From Gryllotalpicola ginsengisoli DSM 22003 (GTDB lineage Bacteria > Actinomycetota > Actinomycetes > Actinomycetales > Microbacteriaceae), in contig NZ_AULK01000003.1 of the NCBI RefSeq assembly GCF_000419445.1, forward strand, positions 310,001 through 374,000: a stretch of DNA of 64,000 nt. The letters are read 5' to 3'. How positions within the stretch are numbered: the first letter of the stretch is position 1; each line of letters begins with the position of its first letter. This document shows, in pieces, positions 35,734 to 43,188 of this stretch. A model generated the notes under the pieces. That model searched no databases and was not told the origin of the DNA. It saw only the letters and a list, made by a program, of their open reading frames with translations. A program made the position numbers and the translations under genes.

Positions 35734-35827
35734 ATGAGGAACACTCGGTAATCAGTGAACCATTCTCACCTAGCGCCCGGAACCCCCCGTTGGGGAGCGG
35801 GAGGCGACGGCGGCCAGTGGCTAGCCT
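35734..35827. promoter_or_regulatory. Divergent control region between kinase and rfbC genes
   Basis: Dyads ATGAGGAACACTCGG (35734-35748) and GTGAACCATTCTCAC (35755-35769) lie upstream of the minus-strand kinase gene. The palindrome CCCC-CCGTT-GGGG (35783-35795) is followed after 26 bases by TAGCCT (35822-35827), and the GTG of rfbC lies seven bases after that box, so its mRNA should be leaderless. Confidence 0.65.
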
Positions 35828-35834
35828 TGCTGCC

Positions 35835-36386
35835 GTGAAGGTCATCCGCACCGACGTCGACGGGCTCCTCGTCTTCGAACCGACGCCCCACCGCGACGAG
35901 CGCGGCTACTTCACCCGCACCTTCGACGTGGAGGTGGCGGCCCGGGCCGGTGTCGACCCGAGCCGCTTCGTGCAGGAGAACCAGTCGCGCTCCTACCAGG
36001 GCGTTGTGCGCGGCCTGCACGGCCGCGGCGGCACCGGCGAGGCGAAGATCGTGCGCTGCGCCCACGGCGCCGTGCTGGACGTCGTGGTCGACGCGCGCCC
36101 CGGCTCGGCGACCTTCGGCGCGGTGCGCAGCTTCGTGCTGGACGACCAGGTGCACCGGCAGCTGTACATCCCGCGCGGCTTCCTGCACGGCTTCCAGGCC
36201 CTCACCGCGGTGACGGATGTCTGCTACAAGATGGACGACTTCTACAGCCCGGGCGACGACATCACCGTCGCGTTCGACGACCCGGAGCTCGACGTCGCCT
36301 GGCCGGCCCCGATCACGATCGTGAGCGAACGGGATCGGGCGGGCCTGTCCTGGGCGCAATACCGCGCCTCCGTGGGCGTGGACTGA
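35835..36386 (+). CDS. rfbC: dTDP-4-dehydrorhamnose 3,5-epimerase-like protein
   Basis: A 183-residue cupin-type epimerase. HRDERGYFTRTFD, FVQENQSRSYQGVVRGLHGR (catalytic His region, with HG instead of the usual HYQ), DVVVDARPGSATFG, and LYIPRGFLHGFQAL with the second conserved His, then YKMDDFYSPGDDITVAFDDP. It converts the 4-keto-6-deoxy sugar nucleotide on the way to rhamnose or a related sugar. No rfbA, rfbB or rfbD is in the window. The GTG at 35835 is fixed by the -10 box seven bases upstream. Confidence 0.82.
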   Translation: MKVIRTDVDGLLVFEPTPHRDERGYFTRTFDVEVAARAGVDPSRFVQENQSRSYQGVVRGLHGRGGTGEAKIVRCAHGAVLDVVVDARPGSATFGAVRSFVLDDQVHRQLYIPRGFLHGFQALTAVTDVCYKMDDFYSPGDDITVAFDDPELDVAWPAPITIVSERDRAGLSWAQYRASVGVD

Positions 36387-36389
36387 GGC

Positions 36390-36932
36390 TCAGACCGCGA
36401 GGACGAGCACGCCGTCGACCTCGGTGTAACGCTCGCCGGTCTTCGGGCACAGCCAGGTGCCATCGCGCTGCCGGGTGAGTCGGTACCCCGCCCGGCCGAC
36501 CCACCCGCTGCGGTGCGCCGGCGACCCCTCGACCACGGCGAAGTCCGGCACGTCGTCCATGACCAGGGCGCCGGGGGCGACGACCGCCCAGCGGCCGATC
36601 TGGGCGGGGCCGACGCAGCGCGCGCCCGCCCCGATCACCGCGTGCGCGCGCACGACGAGCCCGTCGAAGTGATCAGAGACGCGGTTCGCGAGTACCGCTC
36701 CGCGGCCGATCCGCACCGCCTCCTCGACGAGCGTCGACTCCTGTACGACGGCCTCGTCCTGCACGACGCAGTTCGGGCCGAGCAGCACGTTCCGCCCGAT
36801 GAACGCCCCGGCATGCAACACGCATTCGCTGCCGATGCGCGCGTGCTCCGACACCTGCGCCAGCCGGTGGATGGTCGTGCGATCGCCGATCGACGCCGTC
36901 GGGTCCACGCCCGGCGGCAGCACGGCGCTCAA
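36390..36932 (-). CDS. Acyltransferase of the left-handed beta-helix type
   Basis: About 180 residues with hexapeptide repeats (IGDRTTIHRLAQVSEHARIG, then VLLGPNCVVQDEAVV and IGRGAVLANRV) forming a left-handed beta-helix, as in sugar O- or N-acyltransferases of the WbbJ/PglD kind. The last 40 residues (TRQRDGTWLCPKTGERYTEV) look like a small extra domain with a WLCPKTGE motif. Start uncertain: TTG at 36932 overlaps the upstream stop; ATG at 36974 and GTG at 36923 are alternatives in frame. It follows the sugar-transferase gene and is co-transcribed. It probably acylates a lipid-linked or nucleotide sugar. Confidence 0.75.
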   Translation of the reverse strand: MSAVLPPGVDPTASIGDRTTIHRLAQVSEHARIGSECVLHAGAFIGRNVLLGPNCVVQDEAVVQESTLVEEAVRIGRGAVLANRVSDHFDGLVVRAHAVIGAGARCVGPAQIGRWAVVAPGALVMDDVPDFAVVEGSPAHRSGWVGRAGYRLTRQRDGTWLCPKTGERYTEVDGVLVLAV

Positions 36933-38410
36933 TACGCTCCCACGGGGTGCAGCAGCACCTTCACCGTGCGCCATAGGATCACGAGGTCGCCCGTGAGCGA
37001 CCAGTTCTCCACGTAGAACAGGTCGAGGCGCACGCTCTCCTCCCAGTCGAGATCGCTGCGGCCGCTGATCTGCCACATGCCGGTCAGCCCGGGCTTGATG
37101 TAGAGCCGGCGGTGCACGTGGTCCTCGTACGCCTCCACCTCGCTGGGCAGCGGCGGGCGGGGCCCGACGAGGCTCATGTCGCCGACCAGCACGTTCCACA
37201 ACTGCGGCAGCTCGTCGATCGAGTACTTGCGCAGCACCCGCCCGATCCGCGTGATGCGCGGGTCGTCCTTGAGCTTGAACAGGACGCCGTTGCCGTCGTC
37301 CGAGGCGGCCCGCAGCGCGGCGAGCCGTGCTTCGGCATCCGTCACCATCGAGCGGAACTTGACCATGCGGAACTGCGAGCGATCCTTGCCGACCCGCAGC
37401 TGTCGGAAGAGGACGGGTCCGCCGTCGTCGAGCTTGATCGCGATCGCGACCGCGAGGAACAGGGGTGAGAGCACGATCAGCCCGGTTGCGGCGGCGACGA
37501 CGTCGACGAGGCGCTTGAGCGAATGCTTGGCGCCGTCGAACCGCGGGATCTCCACGTGGATCAGCGGCAGGCCGGAGATCGGGGCGAAGTGCACCCGCGG
37601 GCCGGCGACGTCGACGAGCCGGGAGGCGAGCACGAGGTCGGCGTCGCAGCCCTCGAGGCTCCACGCGAGCGTGCGGACGAAGCCGCCGTCGTCGCGCGGT
37701 TGGCTGGCGACGATGACGGCGTCGGCGGCGAGGTTGCGCGCCGCGACCGCCACGTTGTTGACGTCGCAGACGACGGGCACCGGCGCATCCCCGCCGCCGA
37801 CGTGGCCGGTGCCGACCTCGGTGACGGCCGCGCCGACGACGTTGTACAGCGCGCCGGCGCCGGCGCGGATCTGACGCAGCACGTACTCGACGTCCGCCCG
37901 GTCGCCGACGACCAGCGCGCGGCGCAGGTAGCGCGTCTCCCAGGCGATGCGGGCGAGCCAGGTGCGCAGCGCCCAGCGGCCGAACCACAGCAGCGCGATG
38001 CCGGCGGGCAGCGCCGCCGCGAGCTCGCGGCCGAGCCGGGCCGACAGCACGAGGTCGCCGATACCGATCAGGCCGAACACCGTGAGGCTCGCGTTGATGA
38101 CGTTCTTGTAGTCGTTCGTGCCGGTACCGAGCAGCCGCCGGTCGCGGGCGCCGCCGAGGCGCAGCACGAGGAACCAGGCCAGGCCGACGGCGAGGCAGTA
38201 GACCGCCTCGACCTCGGCCGAGCCGTGCGAGTTGCGAGCGGTGCCGATCAGGAACGAGATGCTCATCGCGGCCGTGATGGCGGCGCCGTCGGTGAGCCGC
38301 AGCAGGGTGAGATAGCGCTGCAAGAGGCGCGCCTCGGGTGACCGCGCGTGCCCGGTGGACCGCTCGGAGAGCCGAGCGGTGAGGGAGGGGGCGTGAGTGT
38401 CGGTGGTCAT
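36929..38410 (-). CDS. Polyprenyl-phosphate sugar-1-phosphate transferase (initiating enzyme)
   Basis: A 493-residue WbaP/CpsE-type protein. It has four to five membrane segments in the first 140 residues, a central Rossmann-like domain (ALVVGDRADVEYVL near 180), and a C-terminal bacterial sugar transferase domain. That domain includes KRLVDVVAAATGLIVLSPLF, FRQLRVGKDRSQFRMVKFRSM, YSIDELPQLWNVLVGDMSLVGPRP (split by family consensus) and KPGLTGMWQISGRSDLDW. It starts repeat-unit assembly by putting a hexose 1-phosphate on undecaprenyl phosphate. Its promoter carries the locus palindrome and two dyads, so the committed step appears to be regulated. Confidence 0.9.
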   Translation of the reverse strand: MTTDTHAPSLTARLSERSTGHARSPEARLLQRYLTLLRLTDGAAITAAMSISFLIGTARNSHGSAEVEAVYCLAVGLAWFLVLRLGGARDRRLLGTGTNDYKNVINASLTVFGLIGIGDLVLSARLGRELAAALPAGIALLWFGRWALRTWLARIAWETRYLRRALVVGDRADVEYVLRQIRAGAGALYNVVGAAVTEVGTGHVGGGDAPVPVVCDVNNVAVAARNLAADAVIVASQPRDDGGFVRTLAWSLEGCDADLVLASRLVDVAGPRVHFAPISGLPLIHVEIPRFDGAKHSLKRLVDVVAAATGLIVLSPLFLAVAIAIKLDDGGPVLFRQLRVGKDRSQFRMVKFRSMVTDAEARLAALRAASDDGNGVLFKLKDDPRITRIGRVLRKYSIDELPQLWNVLVGDMSLVGPRPPLPSEVEAYEDHVHRRLYIKPGLTGMWQISGRSDLDWEESVRLDLFYVENWSLTGDLVILWRTVKVLLHPVGAY

Positions 38411-38449
38411 GATCTCGGTTCGTGTCAGAGGGAGTTGTCCACTGCTCTG

Positions 38450-38509
38450 ACGCTAGAGTGAAATGAAGGATGCTCACGTCCCCCAGTGCGGGGGATGAGG
38501 AAGACTCAC
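38450..38509 (-). promoter_or_regulatory. Promoter of the initiating sugar transferase gene
   Basis: On the minus strand: dyad GTGAGTCTTCCTCAT (38509-38495), palindrome CCCCC-GCACT-GGGGG (38494-38480), 24 bases, then TAGCGT (38455-38450). A further dyad GTGAGCATCCTTCAT (38477-38463) covers the expected -35. One dyad lies on each side of the palindrome. Confidence 0.65.
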
Positions 38510-38549
38510 TTAGTAATCGACGCACCGCACCCCCAAAGCGCGGCACATG

Positions 38550-38618
38550 ATGAGGATTTCTCGCTAAACAGCGAGAAATCCTCACGAGGGGGCATTAGCC
38601 TCCCTGCACAGGCAGGGA
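38550..38618 (+). promoter_or_regulatory. Promoter of the GT4 gene at 38628 with 34-bp dyad and leader hairpin
   Basis: A perfect inverted repeat (38551-38565 and 38570-38584) contains two copies of the 15-bp dyad, ATGAGGATTTCTCGC and GCGAGAAATCCTCAC, facing each other. Eleven bases later lies -10 TAGCCT (38596-38601). Right after it the leader can fold TCCCTGC-ACAG-GCAGGGA (38601-38618, starting on the last base of the -10 box), whose right arm runs into the GGAAGGA ribosome-binding site. Confidence 0.6.
38551..38584. repeat. Perfect 15-bp inverted repeat, 4-base loop
   Basis: TGAGGATTTCTCGCT and its exact reverse complement separated by AAAC. As DNA it is a 34-bp dyad of two operator-like sites; as RNA it would be a strong hairpin, but it lies upstream of the predicted transcript start for the gene at 38628. 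Confidence 0.9.
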
Positions 38619-38627
38619 AGGACACCC

Positions 38628-39737
38628 ATGGACATCGCGATCGCGCACGACTATCTGACCCAACGCGGCGGCGCGGAGCGCGTCGTCCTGACCATGTCGG
38701 ATGCCTTTCCCGAGGCGCCGATCTACACCACGCTGCATGACGCAGCGGCCACGTTCCCGGGGTTCGCGGGGCGCGACATCCGCCCGTCCACGCTGAACCG
38801 CGCTCCGCTGCTGCGCTCGAACCATCGCCTCGCGCTGCCGTTCCTCGCCGCTGACGTCGACCGCATCCGCATCGACGCGGATGTCGTGCTCGCGAGCTCC
38901 AGCGGATGGGCGCACGGCGTGCGCACGGACGGGCGCAAGATCGTCTACTGCCACGCCCCGGCTCGTTGGCTCTACCAGACGGGGCGTTACGCCGGCGGCG
39001 GCAGCGTGCGCGGCCTCGGGGTGCGCGCCGCCGTCACGCTGCTCGGGCAGCAGCTGCGCCGGTGGGACCAGGCGGCGGCGCGCTCCGCCGACCGCTACCT
39101 GGTCAACTCCACCGTCATCCGCGACGCGGTCAAGCAGGTCTACGGCGTGGACGCCGAGGTCGTGCCGCCGCCGCCCGCGCTTCTTCCCGCCGGCGTCGAG
39201 GACGAGGTGCCCGGTCTCGAGCCCGGTTACCTGCTCGTCGTCGCCCGTCTGCTGCCCTACAAGAACGTCGACCACGTCATCCGGGCGGTTCTCGCGCACG
39301 GCGCACAGCGGCTCGTCATCGTCGGCCGCGGCCCGGATCGAGCGCGGCTCGAGGCCATCGCAGGCGGGTCGCCGCGGATCGTCTTCGCGGGCGGCGTCAG
39401 CGACCCCCAGCTGCGCTGGCTCTACCGGAACGCCACCGCCCTCGTCGCCGCGGCCTACGAGGACTACGGCCTCACGCCGCTCGAGGCCGCGTCGTTCGGG
39501 CGCCCCGTGCTCGCCCTGCGCGACGGCGGCTTCCTCGACACGGTCGTCGACGGAGTCACCGGCGTGTTCTTCGAGCAGGCGCACGAGGCGCCGATCGCCG
39601 CCGCGATCGGCCGGCTCTCCAGCACCGACTGGGACGCGCAGCGCATCGCGGCGCACGCGGAGTCGTTCTCGGCGGAGCGTTTCGCCGCGCGGCTGACGGA
39701 GATCGTCACCGGGACGCGGTCGGTGCAGGCGGCCTGA
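38628..39737 (+). CDS. GT4 glycosyltransferase
   Basis: A 369-residue GT-B enzyme of the family 4 type that starts MDIAIAHDYLTQRGGAERVV, the signature of WbaZ-like mannosyl/rhamnosyl transferases. VYCHAPARWLYQ-like YCHAPARWLYQTGRY lies near residue 105, LLVVARLLPYKNVDHVI marks the donor domain and AYEDYGLTPLEAASFGRPVL the donor-sugar motif (EDYGLTPLE). It probably adds the second sugar after the initiating transferase, whose gene is divergent from it. GGAAGGA precedes the ATG. It is the last polysaccharide gene before the lasso locus. Confidence 0.88.
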   Translation: MDIAIAHDYLTQRGGAERVVLTMSDAFPEAPIYTTLHDAAATFPGFAGRDIRPSTLNRAPLLRSNHRLALPFLAADVDRIRIDADVVLASSSGWAHGVRTDGRKIVYCHAPARWLYQTGRYAGGGSVRGLGVRAAVTLLGQQLRRWDQAAARSADRYLVNSTVIRDAVKQVYGVDAEVVPPPPALLPAGVEDEVPGLEPGYLLVVARLLPYKNVDHVIRAVLAHGAQRLVIVGRGPDRARLEAIAGGSPRIVFAGGVSDPQLRWLYRNATALVAAAYEDYGLTPLEAASFGRPVLALRDGGFLDTVVDGVTGVFFEQAHEAPIAAAIGRLSSTDWDAQRIAAHAESFSAERFAARLTEIVTGTRSVQAA

Positions 39738-39762
39738 ACCCGCAGCCCCGCGGTCGATCGGC

Positions 39763-41583
39763 TCAGCGGTCCGACTGCGGCAGGTACGCGGCCGCCTGAA
39801 GCCGGAAGAGCTCGGCGTAGCTCCCGTCACGTGCCATCAACTCGTCGTGGTCGCCGTGCTCGACGATGCGGCCCTGGTCGAGCACGTAGATGCGGTCGGC
39901 GTTGCGCACCGTGGAGAAGCGGTGCGAGATGATCAGCGCGGCGCGCCCCTGCAGCGTGCGGCGCAGCGACGAGAAGAGCTCGTCCTCGGCACGAGGATCC
40001 AGCGCCGCCGACGGTTCGTCGAGAACGACGAGCGGCGCGTCACGGTAGAACGCCCGGGCGATCGCGACGCGCTGCCACTGCCCGCCCGACAGTTCATGGC
40101 CGCCCTCGAAGATGCGGGTCAAGGGCGTGTCGTACCCCGTCGGGAGTGCGCTCAGCGCGTCGTCGATGCCGGCGGCGCACGCGGCTGCCCGCAGCCGATC
40201 CTCCCGCGGGGCCTCGTCGGGGCGGCCGAAGGCGATGTTGGTGCGAGCGTCGAGCGCGTAGTGCACGAAGTCCTGGAAGATCACGGCGGTGCTGGCCCGC
40301 ACGTCCCCCGGCGGCAGGTCCTCCACGCGCACGCCGTCCCACGCGACCGCCCCGCCGTCGGCCGGGTAGAGGCCGGCGATGATCTTCGCCAGCGTCGTCT
40401 TGCCCGACCCGTTCTCGCCGACCAGCGCGACGACCTCGCCGCGACCGATGCGCACGGTGACGTCGTCGAGCGCCGGCTCGGTGCGGCCGGGGTAGGTGAA
40501 GCGGACGTCCTGCGCCACGATCTCGCCGAAGTCGATCGGCGTGCCGTGCACCTCGAGCTCCGCGCGGCGCGGGGCGAGCCCGAGGAAATCGTGCAGGTCG
40601 TCGAGGAAGAGCCCTGATTCGAAGATCGACTGGATGCCGCCCGTCAGCCCCTGGACCTGGCCGGCCAGCATCCGTACCGCGACCAGCGCCGCGCCGGCCG
40701 CGGCGACTCCGAGTCCGCCGTATGCGATCAGCCAGACGAGCACGAGCAGGGTCGCGCCGAGCACGAGGGCGGAGGTGAGCTGACCGACGAGGTTGAAGCC
40801 GGCGCGCCGGCGCAGGTGACGCGTGAGGTCGCGGAAGTAACCGTCGTAGAGCGCGTTCAGCCGCGACCTGACGTTCCGCGACAGGCCGAAGGCACGCACC
40901 TCCTTGGCCTCGTCGCGCCCGGTGAGCAGGATCAGCAGGTAGGTCCGCAGGCGCAGCCGGGGCGTCTGCGCGAGGTTGAAGCGGAACTCGAGCCGGCTCT
41001 CCTGCCGTGAGGTGAGGATGACCGGGATGCCGCTGATCAGGATCAGGGGCAGCAGCAGCGGGTTGAGGGCGTAGAGGGTGGCGACGAGCCCGAGGCTGGA
41101 GGCGAGCGCGCCGATGCAGCCGACGAGGCCGTTGGTGACCTGGAACGGCCGCGTGAGCGCGCTGGCGCGCACCCGCTCGAGTCGGTCGAAGAAGCGCGGA
41201 TCCTCGAACTTCCGCAGCTCGACGCCGGTTGAGACGTCGAGCACGCGCTGCCACATCGTGCGCGTCACCGCCTCGCCGACGAAGCGCGAGATCGAGGTCT
41301 GCAGGGAACCCGCCGCGGCCGTGATCGCGGTGAGCAGGGCGAGCGCGACGACCGGCAGCAGCACGTCCCGAACGCCGGACGACGACAGGGCGAGGATGCC
41401 GGAGAGCACCCACTGCGTCGCGAGCACCTGCGCCGCCGTGAGCGCGGCGCCGAAGAGCTGCAGGGTCGTCAGGGCGGCGAACGGGCGCCGCGCGGCGGTC
41501 CATACCAGGCCGACGCTCTCGCGCACGAGTCGTGAGAATCGTCCGACGCTGCGCTTCGGACCGGGCGGGGCGGTGGCGGTCAC
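39763..41583 (-). CDS. ABC exporter of the lasso-peptide locus (half transporter)
   Basis: A 606-residue fused permease-ATPase. Five or six membrane segments fill about residues 20-330, and the nucleotide-binding domain about 355-590 has Walker A GENGSGKTT, signature ELSGGQWQR, Walker B LVVLDEPSAALDP and the H-loop ISHRFST. Half transporters of this type act as dimers and export RiPPs and their modified forms, giving self-protection. It is divergent from the precursor gene with a shared control region, and the GTG at 41583 lies six bases after a -10 box, so a leaderless mRNA is expected. No peptidase-C39 domain is present, as usual for lasso transporters. Confidence 0.85.
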   Translation of the reverse strand: MTATAPPGPKRSVGRFSRLVRESVGLVWTAARRPFAALTTLQLFGAALTAAQVLATQWVLSGILALSSSGVRDVLLPVVALALLTAITAAAGSLQTSISRFVGEAVTRTMWQRVLDVSTGVELRKFEDPRFFDRLERVRASALTRPFQVTNGLVGCIGALASSLGLVATLYALNPLLLPLILISGIPVILTSRQESRLEFRFNLAQTPRLRLRTYLLILLTGRDEAKEVRAFGLSRNVRSRLNALYDGYFRDLTRHLRRRAGFNLVGQLTSALVLGATLLVLVWLIAYGGLGVAAAGAALVAVRMLAGQVQGLTGGIQSIFESGLFLDDLHDFLGLAPRRAELEVHGTPIDFGEIVAQDVRFTYPGRTEPALDDVTVRIGRGEVVALVGENGSGKTTLAKIIAGLYPADGGAVAWDGVRVEDLPPGDVRASTAVIFQDFVHYALDARTNIAFGRPDEAPREDRLRAAACAAGIDDALSALPTGYDTPLTRIFEGGHELSGGQWQRVAIARAFYRDAPLVVLDEPSAALDPRAEDELFSSLRRTLQGRAALIISHRFSTVRNADRIYVLDQGRIVEHGDHDELMARDGSYAELFRLQAAAYLPQSDR

Positions 41584-41589
41584 AGCACG

Positions 41590-41633
41590 AGGCTAGCGGG
41601 AGCGAGGATGACTCACTATCGCCCCAAACGGGG
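41590..41633 (-). promoter_or_regulatory. Promoter of the lasso ABC exporter
   Basis: On the minus strand: palindrome CCCC-GTTT-GGGG (41633-41622), 26 bases, -10 TAGCCT (41595-41590), then the GTG after six bases. The dyad GTGAGTCATCCTCGC (41616-41602) lies over the expected -35. Same design as the polysaccharide promoters. Confidence 0.65.
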
Positions 41634-41640
41634 CGGATGG

Positions 41641-41696
41641 CCCCCGTACTGGGTGAGAGTGAGGGATTGTCACCTTCTGGGGCGCGTTGTTACGGT
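41641..41696 (+). promoter_or_regulatory. Promoter of the lasso precursor gene
   Basis: A second palindrome, CCCCCGTACTGGG (41641-41653), is followed by the dyad GTGAGGGATTGTCAC (41659-41673), which contains a fair -35 TTGTCA (41667-41672). An 18-bp spacer leads to -10 TACGGT (41691-41696). The palindrome is 37 bases from the -10, one helical turn further than at the other promoters. Confidence 0.55.
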
Positions 41697-41750
41697 CGAG
41701 GAACTCGCCGAGGACTTCTCGTCGGGGTGTCTCGATCACAAGGACTGCAT

Positions 41751-41906
41751 ATGGCGTACGAAGCTCCTCGAATCCGCTCCGTCGGATCGATTGCCGAGGT
41801 CACGCTGGCCGAAGGCCTTCACGGTTCCGAGGACCAGTGGGCACTGACCGTCACGTTCGATGGCAAGACCGGAACCATCAGCGGGACGTTCGGCGGCCTC
41901 TCTTAG
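41751..41906 (+). CDS. Lasso peptide precursor
   Basis: A 51-residue precursor. The leader (residues 1-19) has the recognition signature Y-x2-P-x-I-x3-G-x5-T: Tyr3, Pro6, Ile8, Gly12, Thr18, with Thr at position -2 as required for cleavage. The core is then residues 20-51 (32 residues) starting Ala1-Glu2-Gly3. Acidic residues at core positions 8 (Glu) and 9 (Asp) can close an 8- or 9-residue ring. Bulky Trp11, Phe17 and Phe28 could hold the tail in the ring. The core is long for a lasso peptide and ends in Ser. AAGGA lies six bases upstream of the ATG. Cyclase, B2 peptidase, PqqD protein, kinase and exporter genes surround it, which supports the call. Confidence 0.85.
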   Translation: MAYEAPRIRSVGSIAEVTLAEGLHGSEDQWALTVTFDGKTGTISGTFGGLS

Positions 41907-41920
41907 AGAGCCCGTCACCC

Positions 41921-41962
41921 GGATCCCTCGGAGTGCCGTCGAGACGTCACTCCGAGGGATTC
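41921..41962 (+). terminator. Strong hairpin between precursor and cyclase genes
   Basis: ATCCCTCGGAGTG (41923-41935) pairs exactly with CACTCCGAGGGAT (41948-41960) and can extend by two pairs outward; the loop may fold further. The tail TCTCCTTTC is only moderately T-rich. A partial terminator here would give more precursor than enzyme mRNA, or it may protect the precursor mRNA 3' end. Confidence 0.65.
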
Positions 41963-42042
41963 TCCTTTCGGGCCGCCTGCGCCCGCAGACATCGCACGCC
42001 TCCCGCAGACATCACGCAGACCTGAGGAACCCGACCCCGACC

Positions 42043-43188
42043 ATGAGCGCCCTCGACTTCATCAGAGTCACGCCCGACGAGGTGGCGTTCGGTGTGCTCG
42101 GCGGCATGCCCGCATCCGCCGTCGAAGCCGTGCCGGGGACCGCACGCGAGGTGCTCGAGGAGGAGATCGCGAGCGCGTTCGGTCCCGCGCCGGTCTTCGT
42201 CAGCTTCTCGGGGGGCAGGGACTCGTCCGCCGTTCTCGCCGTGGCGACCTCGATCGCCCGCCGCCGCGGGATGCCCGATCCGATCCCCGTCATCCGGCGC
42301 TACCCCGGCGACCCCGACTCGGATGAGACCGCCTGGCAGGAACTCGTGCTCGACCACCTCGGCCTGAGCGAGCCGGTCATCGTCGAGGTCACCCGGCGGT
42401 CCACCTATCTCGACGACGCCGTTCAAGCGAACCTGCGCACCCGCGGGCTGCTGTGGCCCCCGGCGCTGCAGCTGGACGACCCGACGCTGCCGATCGTCGC
42501 CGGTGGCATGCTGCTGACCGGCGAGGGCGGCGACGAGGTGCTCGGCACGCGCCGCATCACCCCGCTGACCCTGCTGCGCCTCGGTCGCCGGCCGACGCGC
42601 CGGCTGCTCGCGTGGGCGTGGGCGAGCGTGCGGCCGCGCCGCTCCGTTCCCTATGAAGAGGAAGTGGCGCGGACCTTGGTGTGGCTGACCGAGGAGGGCC
42701 GGCAGGAGCTCGCCGCGCGGCTGCGGGCCGCGGACACCCGGCCGCTGCACTGGGGCCGCGAGACGCTGCAGCTGGCATCGCGGCGGATGCCCGCGATGCT
42801 GACGCACAACTACCAGGCGGCGGTCGCATCCCACGGCGTGAGCCTGCGGCATCCGCTGCTCGCCCCGCGCTTTCTGGCCGCGCTCGCGCAGGAAGGCGGC
42901 CGCTGGGGCTTCGCGGGGCGCACGGCGCTGATGCGGCACCTGTTCAGCGACGTGCTGCCCGACGAACTGCTCGCACGCTCGACCAAGGCGCACTTCGGCG
43001 CGGTGCGCTGGGGTGAGCGGGAGCGCCGCTTCGCCCGCGACTGGGACGGCACAGGGCTGCCCGAGTGGATCGACCCCGAGCGGATCCGCGTGGAGTGGAT
43101 GTCGGAGAGGCCGGCCGGCGCCTCGGCCCTCGCGCTGCACGCGGCGTGGCTGAGCGCCCAGGGGCTCGCCGTGGAGTGGGCGGCATGA
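42043..43188 (+). CDS. Lasso cyclase (asparagine-synthetase-like), short form
   Basis: A 381-residue asparagine-synthetase-type ATPase that would adenylate the core Asp/Glu side chain and form the ring amide with the core N-terminus. The pyrophosphatase loop SFSGGRDSSAVLAV lies near residue 55. Further matches are GEGGDEVLGTRR near 162 and LARSTKAHFGAVRWGERE near 310. Lasso cyclases usually have about 600 residues with an N-terminal glutaminase-like domain; that domain is absent here and only about 45 residues precede the synthetase part. The ATG at 42043 is the first start after the hairpin. Its stop overlaps the B2 gene start (ATGA). Confidence 0.82.
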   Translation: MSALDFIRVTPDEVAFGVLGGMPASAVEAVPGTAREVLEEEIASAFGPAPVFVSFSGGRDSSAVLAVATSIARRRGMPDPIPVIRRYPGDPDSDETAWQELVLDHLGLSEPVIVEVTRRSTYLDDAVQANLRTRGLLWPPALQLDDPTLPIVAGGMLLTGEGGDEVLGTRRITPLTLLRLGRRPTRRLLAWAWASVRPRRSVPYEEEVARTLVWLTEEGRQELAARLRAADTRPLHWGRETLQLASRRMPAMLTHNYQAAVASHGVSLRHPLLAPRFLAALAQEGGRWGFAGRTALMRHLFSDVLPDELLARSTKAHFGAVRWGERERRFARDWDGTGLPEWIDPERIRVEWMSERPAGASALALHAAWLSAQGLAVEWAA

